Source: an uncultured Clostridia bacterium (lineage in GTDB: Bacteria > Bacillota > Clostridia > TANB77 > CAG-508). Taken from it: 11,594 nucleotides of DNA. A program made the translations under genes and the position numbers. Location: NCBI GenBank assembly GCA_934133175.1, contig CAKPAX010000034.1, forward strand, positions 1 to 11,594, in the 5' to 3' direction. Within the stretch, counting starts at the first letter, position 1; each line of letters begins with the position of its first letter. The notes beneath the pieces are model-generated. The model had not been told where the DNA came from. It searched no databases and was given only the letters and a program-made list of their open reading frames with translations. This document shows, one piece after another, positions 1-5,923 of the stretch.

Positions 1-71
1 TATATATACAAAAACAATTAATTTTTTATTAAATTTATTTCATTTACTAATATAATTTCTTATACAAATTA

Positions 72-587
72 CTATTTATTATCTTCGTTTTCTTTATTTA
101 TTTCTTCTCTTAATTCTCTTGGCAAAAAATCAAAAGCTCTTTTATCTTGAGCAATTGCAATTTTAGCAATTTCTTTATTATGTAATATTCTATTACTAGC
201 ATATTTTATTATTAATCCTTTATTTGTAACAGCTTTTGTTACAATTTCGTCATCATCTCTTAAACGTTCACTTGCAAAATATAAAGCTTGTCCATAATTT
301 TCTACACAATTTAATATTAATTCTCTATCTGCTTTTAATTTATCTGATGCATAACAAATTGTCCATGGTGCAGTTTTTATAGCAAGCATTAAAACTTCCT
401 TATCACCTTTTAATCTGTCACTTGCAAATTCCAAAGCTTCTCCATCTTGCATTAATGCTTCTATTACTATATCTTTATCATCTTTTAATTCATCTGATGC
501 ATATTCTAACCATTTTCCTTTTTCTTTAACAGCATTTAACATATATTCTTTGTTATCTTTATTTTGAACTACTTCTTCTAATTCCAT
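72..587 (-). CDS. DUF4116 repeat protein
   Basis: This 171-residue protein is almost entirely tandem repeats. The signature (Y/F)AS(D/E/N)(R/K/E)(L/I) begins at residues 29, 54, 79, 104 and 129, a strict 25-residue period, and a degenerate sixth copy (FLPREL) begins at 154. Each unit has the form 'DKEVV..A...G.AL.YAS..L', which matches the DUF4116 family of helical repeats. The biochemical role of that family is not established. No signal peptide, membrane segment or catalytic motif is visible, so it should be cytosolic, and a protein-binding helical solenoid is a reasonable inference. The ATG at 587 has GAGGG about 6 nt upstream. It begins 15 nt after the stop of the upstream oxidoreductase gene, and its binding site lies within that short gap, so co-transcription and perhaps translational coupling are likely. 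No terminator is visible between its stop and the window edge. Confidence 0.85.
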   Translation of the reverse strand: MELEEVVQNKDNKEYMLNAVKEKGKWLEYASDELKDDKDIVIEALMQDGEALEFASDRLKGDKEVLMLAIKTAPWTICYASDKLKADRELILNCVENYGQALYFASERLRDDDEIVTKAVTNKGLIIKYASNRILHNKEIAKIAIAQDKRAFDFLPRELREEINKENEDNK

Positions 588-602
588 TTTATACCCTCTA
601 AT

Positions 603-1856
603 TTATTTATTTTTTAAATATTCATTAATTGCATATGCAGCATTTCTACCTGATCTTGCAGCCCAAGCAACTGTACTTTTTTCTCCTACTAAATCTCCAC
701 CTGCAAATATTTGTGCATCTGATGTTTGTCCATTTTCATCTATTTCTATATTACCATATTTAGTAACTTCTAAGCCTAAACTATTAACTAATTTTTCTTC
801 TACTTTTGATCCTACTGCCATAATAACATAATCAATATCTAACATAAAATTGCTATTTTCTATATTTACAGGAGATAATCTTTTTTCGCCTTCTTTTTGT
901 ACAAGTTCTGTTTTTATACATTCTACTTTTTCTACTTTATCTTTACCTAATATTTTTAATATATTTGTTTGAAATAAAAATTCTACCCCTTCTTTTTTTG
1001 CATCTTCTATTTCTTTTTTTTCTGCTGGCATTTCTTGTTCACTTCTTCTGTATATAACAGTTACATTTTCAGCTCCTAATTTTTTTATTGTTCGACAAGT
1101 ATCCATAGCTACATTTCCGCCACCAATTACTGCAACTTTTTTATTTTTAAACTCTGGAAAATTCTTATTTTCTAATAATTCATTTCCTCCATATACACCT
1201 TTTTTTTCTTCTCCTTCTATATTCATTTTAGAAGATATATTTGCACCAAAACTTAAAAATATAACATCATATTCTTTTTTTAGTTCATCTATTTCTAAAT
1301 CTTTTCCTAATTCTATTTCATTTTTTACTTTTATTCCAAGTTCTAATATTTTTTGTACTGTATTTTCTAAAACTTCTTTTTCTAACCTAAATTCTGGAAT
1401 TCCATGTTCTATTATTCCCCCAAGTTTAGATGATTTTTCAAATATTGTTACATCATATCCTTCTTTTGCTAAAAAGGCAGAACATGTCAATCCACAAGGT
1501 CCACCGCCAATTATTGCAATTTTTTTATTTTGTTTTACTTCTGTATTTTTAGGTATTTTCCATCCATTTTTTATTGCTAAATCTCCTATAAATGCTTCTA
1601 GTTTTCCTATTTCTACAGAATCAAACTTAAATCTTCTAATACAACTTCCTTGACATTGTTTTGTATGTGGACAAATTCTTCCACATATAGGCTGTAATAC
1701 AGTTGTTTCACATAGCAATCCATATGCTTCTTTATATTTTTCCTCTTTCATTAATTTTATAAAACCTGTTGTATCATTATTTAATGGGCATCCTGATTGA
1801 CAAGGTTTATTTACACATCCATAACATTCATTAACTAATTCCTTTATTTCTTTCAT
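603..1856 (-). CDS. GltD-like NAD(P)-dependent FAD/Fe-S oxidoreductase
   Basis: The 417-residue protein has the architecture of the glutamate synthase small subunit family, which includes GltD, NfnB, PreT and SudA. It moves electrons between NAD(P)H and a partner through FAD and iron-sulfur clusters. The N-terminal domain has two cysteine sets: C11-x2-C14-x4-C19-x3-C23-P, and C58-x3-C62-x5-C68-x3-C72. An FAD-binding Rossmann motif GGGPCG lies at 117-122, with the acidic strand end at E140. A second Rossmann motif GGGNVA lies at 245-250, followed by YRR at 269-271, as expected for an NADPH site. The FAD-closing GGD is at 386-388. It is somewhat shorter than typical GltD (about 470 residues). 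No large glutamate synthase subunit or NfnA-like partner is adjacent, so the true electron acceptor cannot be told here. GGAGAT precedes the ATG at a normal distance. I am sure of the family but not of the substrate. Confidence 0.9.
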   Translation of the reverse strand: MKEIKELVNECYGCVNKPCQSGCPLNNDTTGFIKLMKEEKYKEAYGLLCETTVLQPICGRICPHTKQCQGSCIRRFKFDSVEIGKLEAFIGDLAIKNGWKIPKNTEVKQNKKIAIIGGGPCGLTCSAFLAKEGYDVTIFEKSSKLGGIIEHGIPEFRLEKEVLENTVQKILELGIKVKNEIELGKDLEIDELKKEYDVIFLSFGANISSKMNIEGEEKKGVYGGNELLENKNFPEFKNKKVAVIGGGNVAMDTCRTIKKLGAENVTVIYRRSEQEMPAEKKEIEDAKKEGVEFLFQTNILKILGKDKVEKVECIKTELVQKEGEKRLSPVNIENSNFMLDIDYVIMAVGSKVEEKLVNSLGLEVTKYGNIEIDENGQTSDAQIFAGGDLVGEKSTVAWAARSGRNAAYAINEYLKNK

Positions 1857-1891
1857 CTTTATCTCCGCAAATTCATTGTTTATTTTTGTAT

Positions 1892-1919
1892 ATTATATCA
1901 TTTATTTTATAAAATTCAA
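1892..1919 (-). promoter_or_regulatory. sigma-A promoter of the oxidoreductase-DUF4116 operon
   Basis: On the minus strand TTGAAT (1914-1919), a 16-bp spacer and a perfect TATAAT (1892-1897) precede the oxidoreductase gene. TGA directly upstream of TATAAT gives an extended -10. The predicted start near 1885 leaves a leader of about 28 nt holding the GGAGAT binding site. Confidence 0.6.
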
Positions 1920-1964
1920 ACTCAATTATATAATTTTTACTGTTCAGTCGCCATGTACATTATG

Positions 1965-1993
1965 TTGACATTTCTTTCATGTTATGGTAAAAT
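1965..1993 (+). promoter_or_regulatory. near-consensus sigma-A promoter of a non-coding RNA
   Basis: Perfect TTGACA (1965-1970), a 17-bp spacer and TAAAAT (1988-1993) lie on the plus strand. This is among the best promoters in the window, and no protein gene lies downstream on that strand before the terminator at 2149-2174. It therefore points to a dedicated RNA transcript starting near 2000. Confidence 0.75.
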
Positions 1994-1999
1994 ATATGT

Positions 2000-2174
2000 A
2001 CATCCTATTGGATGATTTAATTTACCTCCTTATGGGTAGTGGGAACGATATAAATTGTTAACTATTTATGTTTTCACTACTCTCTGGGGATAAGGTAGTG
2101 GGATAAATTTGTAGTTTAATAATTTATTGAAGTTCCCACTATTTACTTAAGAGAGGCTTAACCTCTCTTTTTTT
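2000..2174 (+). ncRNA. structured non-coding RNA of about 170 nt (possibly raiA-like or 6S-like)
   Basis: The unit has its own strong promoter, an intrinsic terminator and no open reading frame. The body folds well by hand. There is a 5' hairpin, CATCC/GGATG (2001-2005 with 2010-2014). After it comes a linker containing ACCTCCTTA (2024-2032), then a long rod. The rod closes with ten perfect pairs (2037-2046 with 2132-2141). It continues through A/U helices (2050-2056 with 2121-2127, and 2064-2069 with 2103-2108) and ends in CACTAC/GTAGTG (2075-2080 with 2095-2100) around a 14-nt loop rich in G. The loop segment ATAAG (2090-2094) can pair with CTTAT in the linker (2029-2033), giving a possible pseudoknot. 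Length and shape would suit 6S RNA, while the pseudoknot and spore-former context would suit raiA RNA. I cannot assign a family from sequence alone. Its start is inferred from the promoter. Confidence 0.65.
2149..2174 (+). terminator. intrinsic terminator of the non-coding RNA
   Basis: AAGAGAGG (2149-2156), a CTTAA loop and CCTCTCTT (2162-2169) form an 8-bp stem followed by five more T residues. The T run overlaps the stop codon of gerQ, which comes from the opposite strand. On that strand the downstream tail is only weakly U-rich, so termination there is less certain. Confidence 0.8.
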
Positions 2175-2547
2175 AGAACATATATCTATTTTGCATTCCA
2201 TAATTTTGTGAAGTATAATTGGCTGTATTATAATTCGCATTTGACATATTAAAAATTGAACTTGTAGTTGATATAGTTATAAATTTTATAGAATAAATAT
2301 CTGCATATACTAAAGAATCATTTTCAAAAGATCTAAGTAAAATATAACTTGCACCAACATCTTGAAGTATTCCTATTCTATCCACCAAATTATTAGTACC
2401 TATCAAAAATTCTACTCTCATTAGTTTTCCTATTTGTTCTCTTAAAAATGCTGGTGTATATATAGGGTTTGTCAATATCTCTGGTTCTTGATTTGTTTCT
2501 ATATTTCTATTATCATTATTTACACCTTTTTTAACTTCCTCTTCCAT
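2173..2547 (-). CDS. gerQ: spore coat protein GerQ
   Basis: GerQ is a spore coat protein that, in Bacillus subtilis, is needed to place the cortex-lytic enzyme CwlJ in the spore. The 124-residue product has the family core at about residues 28-92: NPIYTPAFLREQIGK, then RVEFLIGTN, D56-R57, DVGASY and DIYSIKF. The N-terminus is charged and the C-terminal 30 residues are rich in Asn and Tyr, typical of coat proteins. A longer frame opens at 2574, but that start has no ribosome binding site. The ATG at 2547 has a perfect AAAGGAGG 6 nt upstream, so I place the start there. The binding site overlaps the stop codon of the upstream cwlJ gene, and the pairing with cwlJ repeats the operon known from Bacillus. 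This context supports the assignment strongly. Confidence 0.88.
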   Translation of the reverse strand: MEEEVKKGVNNDNRNIETNQEPEILTNPIYTPAFLREQIGKLMRVEFLIGTNNLVDRIGILQDVGASYILLRSFENDSLVYADIYSIKFITISTTSSIFNMSNANYNTANYTSQNYGMQNRYMF

Positions 2548-2560
2548 ATTTTTCCTCCTT

Positions 2561-3007
2561 TTATGTATTTTCATATTGAGATGTTGGCCTATAAAAACAA
2601 TGCTCTCCTAATCTTGTATGAAATGTACCTGAACCATTTCTAGGAAATGTATTTTCACAATTTGGACTAAATGGATTCAAATACCACAAACATTCTCCTA
2701 TTTCTGGTAATTTATTTCCAGATAATGCCCAATCAGCTATATAATAATGAATATCAGTCGGATTCATATTATAAATATTTTGTGAATTATATCTTCCAAA
2801 CAAATTATCAGTAGCACAATCAAACTGTCCTGCTTGAAATATGATATTTCTTACACTTCCATTTTGTGATATTCTTGCATACTCACCTGTAGAAACATTT
2901 ACTCTATTCATAATAACTGTTGCAACTGCTTTCATTCCATTGACTCCTTCTCCTCCAGCCTCACATTGTACAATTCTTGCTAAAAGTTCTCTTTCTGAAT
3001 AAGCCAC
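2561..3007 (-). CDS. cwlJ: spore cortex-lytic enzyme CwlJ (SleB-type hydrolase)
   Basis: This 148-residue protein is a single Hydrolase_2 (SleB/CwlJ) domain. It should cut the muramic-lactam cortex peptidoglycan during germination. The family motifs are present: LLARIVQCEAGGEG at residues 8-21 with the predicted catalytic Glu at 16, AVATVIMNRV at 27-36, then IIFQAGQF at 55-62 and a terminal HCFYRP. It lacks a signal peptide and a peptidoglycan-binding domain. That fits CwlJ (about 142 residues, mother-cell made and coat-located) better than the exported SleB. The start is GTG at 3007, preceded by GAGGTG at a 6-nt spacing, and there is no better ATG. It lies directly upstream of gerQ, whose product anchors CwlJ in Bacillus. 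A sigma-E-like promoter may lie just upstream. Confidence 0.9.
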   Translation of the reverse strand: MAYSERELLARIVQCEAGGEGVNGMKAVATVIMNRVNVSTGEYARISQNGSVRNIIFQAGQFDCATDNLFGRYNSQNIYNMNPTDIHYYIADWALSGNKLPEIGECLWYLNPFSPNCENTFPRNGSGTFHTRLGEHCFYRPTSQYENT

Positions 3008-3024
3008 TCAATTCACCTCAGTTA

Positions 3025-3052
3025 ATTATATGTAAAAAGAGTTTAATAATTC
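3025..3052 (-). promoter_or_regulatory. possible sigma-E-type sporulation promoter of cwlJ-gerQ
   Basis: The minus strand has CATATAAT (3025-3032), close to the sigma-E -10 consensus CATACAnT, with GAATTATT (3045-3052) 12 bp upstream as a weak -35. The leader would be about 18 nt. In Bacillus cwlJ and gerQ are transcribed by sigma-E. The -35 lies inside the terminator hairpin and the spacing is slightly short, so this is tentative. Confidence 0.3.
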
Positions 3053-3073
3053 TAAAAATTATTAAACTCTTTT
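3035..3073. terminator. strong hairpin terminator, downstream of trmB
   Basis: A perfect 17-bp stem (3035-3051 with 3057-3073) has a 5-nt loop CTAAA. On the minus strand it ends in five U residues, about 45 nt after the trmB stop, so it should end the DUF5662-trmB transcript. The plus strand also has a run of T, making it bidirectional in form. Confidence 0.8.
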
Positions 3074-3118
3074 ATTACAAATTTCTAATTATTTTTTTAT
3101 AGAACACGCTGTATTCAT

Positions 3119-3781
3119 CTACTTTCTTTTTGCAATTAATGCTTTAATTTTTATTCCTTGTTCTGAAAACATTTTTTCATGTTCTGTTTCTATATTATCC
3201 CAAAAATCAGTTTCACTATGTAAATCATATGTTCTTTTTACAATTTCAAATCCAGATTCTTCAAAGTATATTAAACTTGAAGTAAATAAATCATCATCAT
3301 CTGTTTTAAAATATATTTCTCCATTATCATCTAAAAATTCTTTATATTTTTCAAGTTGTCTTGTATGTGTAAGTCTTTTCTTTCTATGTTTTCCTTTTGG
3401 CCACGGATTACAAAAATTAATATATATTCTTTTTATATTATCTTCTTTATTTAATATTAACAATATTCTTTCAATATCAAATCTTGTTAGTATTAAATTA
3501 TCAACTTCCTTATTTTGCACTTTATATTCTTCTTCTACATTTCTTTTTGCTAATCCCAACATAGCATCAACTAAATCTATAGCTATATAGTTTATATTAG
3601 AATTTTTACTTGCTAGTCTTGATATAAACTGTCCTTTTCCACAACCTAATTCTAAATGAATTGGATTTTTTTTATTTTTAAATTTTTCTTTCCATTTTCC
3701 CTTATATTCTTCTGGATTATTTTCATAAAAACTGCTTGCTTCTAATTCTGGTCTTGCCCATGGTTTGTATCTTATTCTCAT
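3119..3781 (-). CDS. trmB: tRNA (guanine-N7-)-methyltransferase TrmB
   Basis: TrmB uses S-adenosylmethionine to methylate guanine 46 in the tRNA variable loop. The 220-residue length is normal. Visible motifs are the SAM-binding ELGCGKG at residues 44-50 and the ribose-binding acid D69. The tRNA-binding and catalytic segment NFCNPWPK-GKHRKKRL runs from 122 to 137, with FKTD at 158-161 and TEHEKMF at 199-205. The usual reading is DPWPK; here Asn replaces the Asp at residue 125, and TEHE stands where TxYE is common. I believe the Asn form occurs in other clostridia, so loss of activity should not be inferred. The ATG at 3781 has AAGGAG 6 nt upstream. It lies 16 nt after the DUF5662 gene and shares its transcript. 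Confidence 0.95.
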   Translation of the reverse strand: MRIRYKPWARPELEASSFYENNPEEYKGKWKEKFKNKKNPIHLELGCGKGQFISRLASKNSNINYIAIDLVDAMLGLAKRNVEEEYKVQNKEVDNLILTRFDIERILLILNKEDNIKRIYINFCNPWPKGKHRKKRLTHTRQLEKYKEFLDDNGEIYFKTDDDDLFTSSLIYFEESGFEIVKRTYDLHSETDFWDNIETEHEKMFSEQGIKIKALIAKRK

Positions 3782-3797
3782 TGCTAACTCCTTATTC

Positions 3798-4343
3798 TTA
3801 TTTATCTATACAATGTTTTTTATATAAAGCTTTTATATTTTTTCTAGTCATTACAGGATTAATTCCTTTTTCACTTATTTGTGTAAAAACTTCTGTTAAC
3901 ATATTTGCAACATTTTCATTTATAATTAACTTATTTCTTTCTTTATTCCAATATTCTAATGGATACTCTTTACAAAACTCTTTTCCTTTGTATGTCATTC
4001 CTGCAGATAATCTATCACATATCATTTCTGCAGTGTATTTATATGGTATTATGGGTACATATGGTAATAATGATACATCTACCCAATAATCACTATGATG
4101 TTTATTTCTCCCTTTATGATGTAACCATGCTTTAGAATATCCATTTTTCTCTTTACATACAACTATTGGACTTCTTTTTCCATTATAATATTTTATACTT
4201 TCCCAAAATTCAGTTGGTGAAAATTTTGATAAATCATGTAATAACCCTCTTACTGGCAATCCTATTTTAAAACATAATACAAATACATGCCATCTGTGTA
4301 TTGTAACTAAACATATATGTTTTATTGCATTAACTAATAGCAT
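3798..4343 (-). CDS. DUF5662 family protein (HD-like histidine motifs)
   Basis: This 181-residue soluble protein carries the hallmark segments of DUF5662: HDLSKFSPTEFW starting at residue 36, and HHKGRNKHHSDYW at 75-87. The function is not established. The spacing of H16/H19, H36-D37, H75-H76, H82-H83 and D110 resembles the metal ligands of HD-domain phosphohydrolases such as 5'-deoxynucleotidases, so a metal-dependent hydrolase is a fair guess. Homologues are sometimes misnamed catalase, which nothing here supports. No signal peptide is convincing, although residues 9-30 are fairly hydrophobic. The ATG at 4343 has a purine-rich GAGGGAG upstream. It is the first gene of a short operon with trmB, with a clear promoter at 4367-4395. 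Confidence 0.78.
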   Translation of the reverse strand: MLLVNAIKHICLVTIHRWHVFVLCFKIGLPVRGLLHDLSKFSPTEFWESIKYYNGKRSPIVVCKEKNGYSKAWLHHKGRNKHHSDYWVDVSLLPYVPIIPYKYTAEMICDRLSAGMTYKGKEFCKEYPLEYWNKERNKLIINENVANMLTEVFTQISEKGINPVMTRKNIKALYKKHCIDK

Positions 4344-4366
4344 AAGCTCCCTCTCTTTCTTTTGAC

Positions 4367-4395
4367 ATTATATATTAAAAAAAATCTTTTTTCAA
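4367..4395 (-). promoter_or_regulatory. sigma-A promoter of the DUF5662-trmB operon
   Basis: On the minus strand TTGAAA (4390-4395), a 17-bp spacer and a perfect TATAAT (4367-4372) precede the DUF5662 gene. The start near 4360 leaves a leader of under 20 nt containing GAGGGAG. Confidence 0.7.
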
Positions 4396-4434
4396 CAAAG
4401 TTTTCTAATAAGTTTACAATAATTTTAATTATAA

Positions 4435-4463
4435 TTGTATTTTTTTTATTTTGATTATATAAT
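4435..4463 (+). promoter_or_regulatory. sigma-A promoter of the RluA-family gene
   Basis: TTGTAT (4435-4440), a 17-bp spacer and a perfect TATAAT (4458-4463) lie just before the gene. Transcription would start near 4470, leaving about 15 nt with AAGGAG at 4474-4479. It diverges from the promoter at 4367-4395. Confidence 0.6.
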
Positions 4464-4484
4464 TAATTCATATAAGGAGTTTTT

Positions 4485-5363
4485 ATGAATCTAGAATATA
4501 TAGTAAAAAAAGATGATAATTATACAAACATAAATCAAATTTTAAAAAATGAATTTAATATTTCTTCGAGATTATTTTCCAAACTAATAAACATGAAAAA
4601 AATATCAGTAAACGGCGTTATAACAGACACAAGAAATCCAGTTAAGCTTGAAGACAAAATAAGTATTTCTTTTGATTATGAAGAGAATAACGAAAACATA
4701 GTTCCTAAAGAAATGAATTTAGATATTTTATATGAAGATGATTGGTTGCTAATAATTAATAAACCAGATAATATTGCAGTTCATCCGTCAATGTTACATT
4801 ATTATAATTCTTTAAGTAATGCAATCAGATTTTATTTTGATAAAATTGGACTAAAAAAGAAAATTAGGCCTGTTAATAGACTTGATAAAAATACCTCAGG
4901 AATTGTTATCTTTGCCAAAAATGAATACATTCAAGAATGTTTAATAAATCAAATGAAAAATAATACTTTAAAAAAAGAATATTTAGCTCTTGTTGATGGT
5001 CATTTTAATGACAAATCAGGAATAATTAACAAACCTATAGCTCGAAAAGAAAAGAGTATAATAGAAAGATGCATTTCTTTGGATGGAAAAGAATCTATAA
5101 CCAAATATGAAGTTCTTAAAGAATTTAATAATTATTCTTTTATAAAATGTATTTTATTAACTGGTAGAACTCATCAAATTCGTGTACATTTAGCCTCAAT
5201 TAATCACTCTATTTTAGGCGATAGTTTATACGGTAAAGAAAGTAAGTTAATTAATAGACAAGCTTTGCATTGTTATACCATAACATTTATTCATCCAATT
5301 AATAAAACCAATATTGAAATTATTGCTCCCATTCCTTTAGATATTTTTAATTTAATAGCTTAA
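4485..5363 (+). CDS. RluA-family RNA pseudouridine synthase
   Basis: This protein converts uridine to pseudouridine in rRNA or tRNA. Its 292 residues hold an N-terminal S4-type RNA-binding segment (about 14-62, with SSRLFSKLINMKKISVNG) and a catalytic PseudoU_synth_2 domain (about 80-285). Motif II, RPVNRLDKNTSG, lies at 128-139, and D134 is the expected catalytic aspartate. The segment KKEYLALV (163-170) contains the conserved Tyr, and GRTHQIRVHLASINHSILGDSLYG (227-250) is the family signature near the C-terminus. The S4 domain suggests the RluD/RluC branch, but the target site cannot be read from sequence, so no gene symbol is given. AAGGAG stands 5 nt before the ATG. It is monocistronic by layout, as the next gene has its own promoter. 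Confidence 0.93.
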   Translation: MNLEYIVKKDDNYTNINQILKNEFNISSRLFSKLINMKKISVNGVITDTRNPVKLEDKISISFDYEENNENIVPKEMNLDILYEDDWLLIINKPDNIAVHPSMLHYYNSLSNAIRFYFDKIGLKKKIRPVNRLDKNTSGIVIFAKNEYIQECLINQMKNNTLKKEYLALVDGHFNDKSGIINKPIARKEKSIIERCISLDGKESITKYEVLKEFNNYSFIKCILLTGRTHQIRVHLASINHSILGDSLYGKESKLINRQALHCYTITFIHPINKTNIEIIAPIPLDIFNLIA

Positions 5364-5365
5364 TA

Positions 5366-5394
5366 TTTACTTTTATATGTTTAAGTGATATAAT
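5366..5394 (+). promoter_or_regulatory. extended -10 promoter of the beta-helix-like protein gene
   Basis: TTTACT (5366-5371), a 17-bp spacer and TATAAT (5389-5394) with TGA immediately before it form an extended -10 promoter. The -35 overlaps the end of the preceding gene's stop region. The leader is about 40 nt. Confidence 0.6.
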
Positions 5395-5441
5395 ATTTTT
5401 TGTAACTTACGTTTTGGATTAGTTTAAGGAGGTAAATATTT

Positions 5442-5864
5442 ATGAACAGTAAGAATTCATCAGACAAAAATTCACCACTTATACGGATTCATGGAGTGTT
5501 ATTCTGCAATGACAATTTCAGTGTAAATGCTCCAATGGAAACACATGATATCAATATTATAGGAGGCTTGTCCGTTGCTGGATATTTAAAAGCTAGAAAT
5601 ATTGATATAAGAAATGGAGACTTAATTGTCAATGAGCTTGAAGCTGAAAGAATTTCAGTTAGCTCAGCCATATATTGTGGTGGCTCTTGCCATTGCCATT
5701 CAATCTCAAGTGAAAGTTTCATTTTAATAGCTGGAGATTGCTATGCGGATTCTATAACAGCTAACGGAGATGTGGTAATCGACGGAATTTTTAATAATTC
5801 TATTGAAAATATTAAAGTTCCAGATGAAAACCATATCTATATCAACGGATCTAAAATAAGATAA
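5442..5864 (+). CDS. hypothetical protein, bactofilin-like or beta-helix-like, with a Cys/His cluster
   Basis: I do not recognise this 140-residue protein as a named family. From residue 34 to about 118 it shows short alternating hydrophobic strands with regular Gly or Asn turns, for example INIIGGLSVAGYLKARNIDI and FILIAGDCYADSITANGDVVIDG. That pattern is typical of a right-handed beta-helix, as in bactofilins and other polymer-forming proteins. In the middle there is a cluster C79-GGS-C83-H-C85-H86, with further cysteines at 22 and 100, which could bind metal or form disulfides. No signal peptide or membrane segment is present. A very strong AAGGAGG (5426-5432) precedes the ATG by 9 nt. Base composition looks less AT-rich than that of neighbours. 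It has its own promoter and terminator. Function is unknown. Confidence 0.75.
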   Translation: MNSKNSSDKNSPLIRIHGVLFCNDNFSVNAPMETHDINIIGGLSVAGYLKARNIDIRNGDLIVNELEAERISVSSAIYCGGSCHCHSISSESFILIAGDCYADSITANGDVVIDGIFNNSIENIKVPDENHIYINGSKIR

Positions 5865-5886
5865 AATAATTTATCTCATTAAAAAC

Positions 5887-5915
5887 AAAAACGACAGGTA
5901 TTACCTGTCGTTTTT
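5887..5915. terminator. bidirectional intrinsic terminator between 5442-5864 and rnpB
   Basis: AAAAACGACAGGT (5887-5899), the 3-nt loop ATT and ACCTGTCGTTTTT (5903-5915) form 13 perfect pairs. T runs follow on both strands, so it can end the rightward protein gene and the leftward RNase P RNA. Confidence 0.9.
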
Positions 5916-5923
5916 CATATTAT

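Noticed and set aside
72..587. CRISPR or DNA tandem repeat
   Set aside because: The 75-bp periodicity exists at protein level only. The DNA units have diverged and there are no spacers.
2000..2174. Riboswitch controlling a downstream gene
   Set aside because: The transcript ends at its terminator and no plus-strand gene follows, so it cannot act in cis on a coding sequence here.
2548..2574. Nine-residue N-terminal extension of GerQ
   Set aside because: The ATG at 2574 has no ribosome binding site, whereas that at 2547 has AAAGGAGG at ideal spacing.
3736..4089. Plus-strand open frame of 117 codons
   Set aside because: It lies antisense to trmB and the DUF5662 gene, both of which have clear family motifs, and its product is a low-complexity hydrophobic string from reading A/T-rich codons backwards.
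5489..5722. Minus-strand open frame of 77 codons
   Set aside because: It is the reverse of the beta-helix-like gene, which has the strong promoter and binding site.
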